This document shows positions 32,748 to 36,092 of a stretch of 36,092 bases of DNA, in pieces (position 1 is the stretch's first letter; the number at the start of each line of letters is the position of its first letter). The DNA is from an uncultured Prevotellaceae bacterium (GTDB lineage: Bacteria; Bacteroidota; Bacteroidia; Bacteroidales; Bacteroidaceae): the NCBI GenBank assembly GCA_937915745.1, contig CALGGJ010000023.1:1-36092 (forward strand). The letters run 5' to 3'. The notes beneath the pieces were generated by a model, which did not search any database, was not told the DNA's origin, and saw only the letters and a program-made list of their open reading frames with translations. A program made the translations under genes and the position numbers.

Positions 32748-33956
32748 ATGAAGAAACTTTTGATTGCACTGGCTTTTGCCGGTATGGGTACTGTAGCTAA
32801 TGCACAGACCGCACAAGTTGAAACACCTTCAAAGTACACAGTTGCTACCAACTCTTTCTGGTCAAACTGGTATGTGCAGGTGGGTGTTGACATGTCTATC
32901 ATGAACCCTTACAAGTCAAAATTCATCAAAGAGGATTGGCATAATGGCCGTACTTATGGTGTAGATTTGGGCATTGGTAAGTGGTTCTCGCCAGGACTTG
33001 GTGTTCGTGGTAAGGTACAGTGGGAGAATGGACAGTTTGCTCATGCATTCCGTAACACAGACCATTTAATCTGGGCTCCAGATTTTGAAAAAGGTGGTTA
33101 CGGTGCTGCTACGCTCGATGTTACATTCAACCTGAGCAATATGCTTTACGGTTACAACGACAGCCGTGTTTGGAACTTCATAGTTTATCCACGCGGAGGT
33201 GTTGTACGTCATTTCGATAACAAAGAGTATGCATTTACTCTCGGTGGCGGTATCGAGAATACATGGAAGCTCAGCAAGCTCATGAATGTTTACCTCGACC
33301 TCTCTTACAACCTTGTTCCTTCAAAGAGCTTCACTATTCAGGGCAAGGTGCCTGCAGACGGCAACGAACACTACCACGCATTTGCAAAGGCTGAGTTAGG
33401 TGTTCAGTTCAACCTCGGTACATCTGGTTGGGACAAGGCTGTTAAGCTTGAAGACTACAATGCACTTGCTGCCCGTTCAGAAGCCGCCCTTGCTGAACTG
33501 CGTAGTCAGCTTGACAGGCTGCGCGAGGAAAACGCACAGCTCCGTCAGGAACTCCAGCAGATGAGAAATCGTACACAGAATACAACAGCTACAAACGCTG
33601 TTGAAACTCAGAGAGCAACTGCTGCTGCACAGGAAGTAATTACTGGAGTTGAAATTTCTGTGTTCTTCGACATCAACTCTGCTAAGATTAACTCAAAGAA
33701 GGACATGATTAACCTCGATGCTGTTGCTGCAGCAGCAAAGAAGGGTGCCAAGCTGGTCGTAACCGGTGCAGCCGACAGTAAAACTGGTTCTTCTGCTTGG
33801 AACCAGAAACTCTCTGAGAGCCGTGCCCAGGCAGTTGCTGACTACCTCGTTGGTTTGGGTGTTAGCCGCGACAACATCGAAGTGAAGGCCGTTGGTGGTG
33901 TAAACGACAAGTCTCCATACACCCTCAACCGTCGTGCCTTTGTTTCTTTCAAATAA
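32748..33956 (+). CDS. OmpA-family outer-membrane protein
   Basis: The 402-residue product has a signal peptide (MKKLLIALAFAGMGTVANAQ). An N-terminal eight-strand-type beta barrel follows (about 30-230; ends VQFNLGTSGWDKAVKLEDYN). A coiled coil comes next (ALAELRSQLDRLREENAQLR). The C-terminal OmpA peptidoglycan-binding domain is EISVFFDINSAKINSKKD and NQKLSESRAQAVADYLVGLGVSRDNIEVKAVGG. It would tie the outer membrane to peptidoglycan. I chose ATG 32748; the in-frame TTG at 32742 adds two residues. Codon use is strongly biased (GTT, GGT, AAG, CTC), unlike its neighbours, as expected for an abundant protein. It has its own promoter, leader and terminator. Confidence 0.92.
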   Translation: MKKLLIALAFAGMGTVANAQTAQVETPSKYTVATNSFWSNWYVQVGVDMSIMNPYKSKFIKEDWHNGRTYGVDLGIGKWFSPGLGVRGKVQWENGQFAHAFRNTDHLIWAPDFEKGGYGAATLDVTFNLSNMLYGYNDSRVWNFIVYPRGGVVRHFDNKEYAFTLGGGIENTWKLSKLMNVYLDLSYNLVPSKSFTIQGKVPADGNEHYHAFAKAELGVQFNLGTSGWDKAVKLEDYNALAARSEAALAELRSQLDRLREENAQLRQELQQMRNRTQNTTATNAVETQRATAAAQEVITGVEISVFFDINSAKINSKKDMINLDAVAAAAKKGAKLVVTGAADSKTGSSAWNQKLSESRAQAVADYLVGLGVSRDNIEVKAVGGVNDKSPYTLNRRAFVSFK

Positions 33957-34013
33957 TTGAAGCATAGTTGCACCGTGCTGCACAATCGTGTGGCCGATGC
34001 ACGACAAATACTT

Positions 34014-34045
34014 GAGGTGCTACTTATGGTGGCACCTCTTTTTTT
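34014..34045 (+). terminator. Rho-independent terminator of ompA
   Basis: A 10-bp stem with one T-G wobble pairs GAGGTGCTAC (34014-34023) with GTGGCACCTC (34029-34038) around TTATG and is followed by seven T. Confidence 0.92.
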
Positions 34046-34068
34046 AACATAAACCAGTGTATGTGATT

Positions 34069-35586
34069 ATGTGGTCTCGTGGTTTTCACTTCTTTTTCAA
34101 AATCATTCCTTCCGCTTTTCGTCTGTCTTTATTTTTTGTGTTGTATCTGTCGGCTCTTCTTCCTTTATGCGCGTGGCAATGCAATGTACTCGATTATGGC
34201 GCAAAAGGTGATGGTGTGCAAATAGACAGTCATGCTATTAATCTGGCCATCGACGCAGCATCCAACCACGGTGGGGGTGTTGTTCAGGTTCCGGCGGGTG
34301 TCTATATGTGCTATTCCATTCACCTTAAAAGCAATGTTACGTTGCAAGTTGACAGTGGTGCCGTGATTCGTGCTGCTATGCCGACTGCAGGTTTGACATA
34401 TGACTTGCCTGAGGAGAATGAGTCGTCTTATCAGGATTTTGGTCATAGCCACTGGCAAAATTCGCTTATCTGGGGCATTGGTTTGCACGATGTGCGGGTT
34501 TGTGGCAACGGATTGATTGAAGGTACTGATGTCTTGTCGCGGGGCAGTGCCCGACTTCGCGGGTTGCCTGTGGCAAATAAGGCGTTGGCTTTGCGCGAGT
34601 GCCGTAATGTGGTTGTCGAAGGCCTGAAGTTCCTCAATTGCGGACATTTTGCGATGTTGTTGACTGGTGTTGACAATCTTTTGGTTCAGGATGTCACGAT
34701 TGATTCCAACCGTGATGGAATTGACATCGATTGTTGTGAGGATGTGGTGGTGCGCCACTGTAGTGTAAACACGTTGAATGACGATGCCATTGTGCTGAAG
34801 TCTTCGTATGCCTTGGGCCGGTTGAAGGCAACTGCGCGTGTTGTTATCGAGGATTGTTTGGTGTCGGGGTATGATGTGGGTTCGTTTCTTGATGGTTCGA
34901 TGACTGTCAATACGACATCGGCTCCTGACCGCGACGGGCCTACCGGACGGATTAAGTTGGGAACGGAGAGTAATGGTGGGTTTCATGACATTGTCATTCG
35001 CCGCTGTGAGTTGCGGCATTGTCGCGGTATGGCTTTGGAAACGGTCGATGGAGGTTGCATGGAGCGTGTTGAGGTTTCTGATATTGTGATGACCGACATC
35101 TGTAATGCTCCGTTTTATGTGCGTCTGGGCGGCCGTCGGCGTGGACCGGACGGGACACCGGTATCGTCGGTGCATGGCATTAAGTTTGCAAACATTTTGG
35201 TAAGGGATGTCGACAGCCGTTATGCGTCGATTGTTGCTGGCTTTGATTCGTGTTCTGTGGTTTCGGATATTGAGTTTCGCGATGTTTCGTTGCAGTATCG
35301 TGGTGGTATCACTCTCGACGATGTCGCTATGCAGCGTGGTAGTAACGCTTTTTTTACGCGCCAGCCCGACTATCCAGAGCCTGCAGCGCATGGCATCCAG
35401 CCTGCATCGTGTTTTGTACTTACCAATGTTGACGGAATACGTTTCATAAACGTGGAAATCGAGATACTCTGTTTAGACGAGCGCCCTAAGGTTTTGTTGC
35501 AGAATGCCCGCGATGTGTCTTTCTCTAATGTCACGTATGTGGGCAATCGCTCCATCGGCTATGCCGACCGTATGGTTGTTGAATGA
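34069..35586 (+). CDS. Secreted GH28 pectin-type glycoside hydrolase
   Basis: Family 28 enzymes cleave polygalacturonan and related pectic chains with a right-handed beta-helix. The 505-residue product has a signal sequence (FRLSLFFVLYLSALLPLCAWQ) and opens with the pectate-lyase-fold segment NVLDYGAKGDGVQIDSHAINLAID. The catalytic Asp motifs are NRDGIDID (Asn214-Asp216 region) and NDDAIVLKS (Asp238/Asp239). The usual GHG and RIK positions appear as LGTESNGGF and GRIK in altered order or form. I chose ATG 34069; the GTG at 34057 would add four residues. No promoter was recognised in the short gap after the ompA terminator, so its transcription start is unknown. Rhamnogalacturonan or exo-type activity is possible. 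Confidence 0.8.
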   Translation: MWSRGFHFFFKIIPSAFRLSLFFVLYLSALLPLCAWQCNVLDYGAKGDGVQIDSHAINLAIDAASNHGGGVVQVPAGVYMCYSIHLKSNVTLQVDSGAVIRAAMPTAGLTYDLPEENESSYQDFGHSHWQNSLIWGIGLHDVRVCGNGLIEGTDVLSRGSARLRGLPVANKALALRECRNVVVEGLKFLNCGHFAMLLTGVDNLLVQDVTIDSNRDGIDIDCCEDVVVRHCSVNTLNDDAIVLKSSYALGRLKATARVVIEDCLVSGYDVGSFLDGSMTVNTTSAPDRDGPTGRIKLGTESNGGFHDIVIRRCELRHCRGMALETVDGGCMERVEVSDIVMTDICNAPFYVRLGGRRRGPDGTPVSSVHGIKFANILVRDVDSRYASIVAGFDSCSVVSDIEFRDVSLQYRGGITLDDVAMQRGSNAFFTRQPDYPEPAAHGIQPASCFVLTNVDGIRFINVEIEILCLDERPKVLLQNARDVSFSNVTYVGNRSIGYADRMVVE

Positions 35587-35644
35587 CACCCTCGATGGTG
35601 GTGGATGTGATGTTTTTTGAGCCATTCTGCAGATGTGAGTTTTA

Positions 35645-35724
35645 TGAGTGCGCAGTCTCGGCCCCGTGAGTGCGCTGTCTCGGCCCTGTGAGTGCGCAGT
35701 CCCGGCCCTGTGAGTGCGCAGTCG
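35645..35724 (+). repeat. 22-bp tandem repeat array, locus 3
   Basis: Three full units start at 35645, 35667 and 35689, and a fourth partial unit runs 35711-35724. The core is GAGTGCGCAGTC (GAGTGCGCTGTC in unit 2) and spacers are like TCGGCCCCGT and TCGGCCCTGT. The core is the mirror form of the locus 2 core, because the 12-mer is nearly palindromic. It lies in the 349-nt gap between the GH28 gene and the tRNA-Pro promoter; the 130 nt between the array and that promoter show nothing else. Confidence 0.9.
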
Positions 35725-35852
35725 TAAAAATGTGTGGGCTTGCTTCTTTGTGATATACTATGTTTTGCCTTGCTGACGCGTTGGTCATTACCTGTTAAAA
35801 TATGAGTCAATGCAGAAAAAATGTTACCTGGTTGAAAAAAGTTGCCAAAAGA

Positions 35853-35884
35853 TTTGGTGGGGCCGGAAAAAAGTCGTACCTTTG
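35853..35884 (+). promoter_or_regulatory. tRNA-Pro/tRNA-Val promoter
   Basis: TTTG (35853-35856), 20 nt, TACCTTTG (35877-35884), 51 nt before tRNA-Pro. Confidence 0.75.
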
Positions 35885-35935
35885 CACTCGCTTTCGGGAA
35901 TGAAGCTCTGAACGGAGTGAAAAGCCTGCAGGTTT

Positions 35936-36008
35936 CGGGGTATAGCGCAGTTGGTAGCGTTCCTGGTTTGGGACCAGGCGGTCGTGTGTTCGAGTCACAC
36001 TGCCCCGA
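35936..36008 (+). tRNA. tRNA-Pro (anticodon TGG)
   Basis: A 73-nt cloverleaf. Acceptor arms CGGGGTA and TGCCCCG pair with one wobble, discriminator A follows, the anticodon arm is CCTGG-TTTGGGA-CCAGG with TGG at 34-36, and the T arm is GTGTG-TTCGAGT-CACAC. CA follows, but a full CCA is not encoded. Confidence 0.95.
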
Positions 36009-36031
36009 CAATCAAGATTGAAACTGCGTAG

Positions 36032-36092
36032 GGGCGCTTAGCTCAGCTGGTTCAGAGCATCTGCCTTACAAGCAGAGGGTCGGCGGTTCGAA
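36032..36092 (+). tRNA. tRNA-Val (anticodon TAC), cut by the window end
   Basis: The first 61 nt of a tRNA: acceptor GGGCGCT, D arm GCTCAGCTGGTTCAGAGC, anticodon arm TCTGC-CTTACAA-GCAGA with TAC at 34-36, then the start of the T arm GGCGGTTCGAA. The 3' acceptor arm lies past the end. It is 23 nt after tRNA-Pro, probably in the same transcript. Confidence 0.93.

Noticed and set aside
34165..35391. Long minus-strand open frame opposite the GH28 gene
   Set aside because: Shadow of the real gene; composition is Thr/Arg/His-rich with no domain.

Overview
The window looks like a chromosomal segment from a member of the Bacteroidales, probably Prevotellaceae. Evidence: nearly every readable promoter has the Bacteroidota form (TTTG or TTG, about 19 nt, then TAnnTTTG). 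Strong Shine-Dalgarno sequences are scarce. The gene set includes an OmpA porin, an OstA-like protein, a BspA-type leucine-rich fragment, a small Hc1-like histone and a Prevotella-style C-terminal tail on a secreted glycosidase. All family assignments come from reading the translated sequence; no database search was run.

Layout. 1-5000: mnmE (minus), a secreted GH27 alpha-galactosidase (plus) and an AMP-forming acyl-CoA synthetase (minus). 5000-5680: an intergenic block with a 22-bp tandem repeat array, a terminator, tRNA-Lys and two promoters. 5680-6924: an M48 membrane protease. 7040-14040: a polyamine locus with arginine decarboxylase, a SpeE-like protein, agmatinase, carboxynorspermidine/carboxyspermidine dehydrogenase and the matching decarboxylase. 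A two-gene islet (mini-BspA and ORF6N protein) splits it. 14100-14860: the Hc1-like gene, its terminator, a second 22-bp array, and a 45-bp exact duplication in front of tig. 14860-23910: tig, a DUF6057-like membrane protein with a PD40/TolB-like lipoprotein, clpP, clpX and recQ. 24140-32443: a collinear run of guaB, two PpiC/SurA-type chaperones, an OstA-like protein, a 97-residue membrane protein and mutL. 32550-36092: ompA with a clear terminator, a GH28 glycosidase, a third 22-bp array, and a tRNA-Pro/tRNA-Val unit cut by the window end.

How the genes work together. The polyamine genes can be drawn as arginine to agmatine (SpeA) to putrescine (SpeB), then spermidine through the carboxyspermidine route (dehydrogenase and decarboxylase). 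The SpeE-like protein sits between speA and speB, but no AdoMet decarboxylase is in the window and its amine-site motif is altered, so its job is open. tig, clpP and clpX form a protein quality-control block. The SurA-like proteins and OstA-like protein form an envelope-biogenesis block tied by gene order to guaB and mutL.

The most unusual non-coding signal is a family of tandem repeats with the same 22-bp period and a shared near-palindromic 12-bp core. It occurs in three separate intergenic gaps (5136-5201, 14463-14545, 35645-35724). Next in interest are the mixed polyamine locus, the promoter-overlapping palindromes at speA and tig, and the CXXCH-bearing lipoprotein between tig and clpP.
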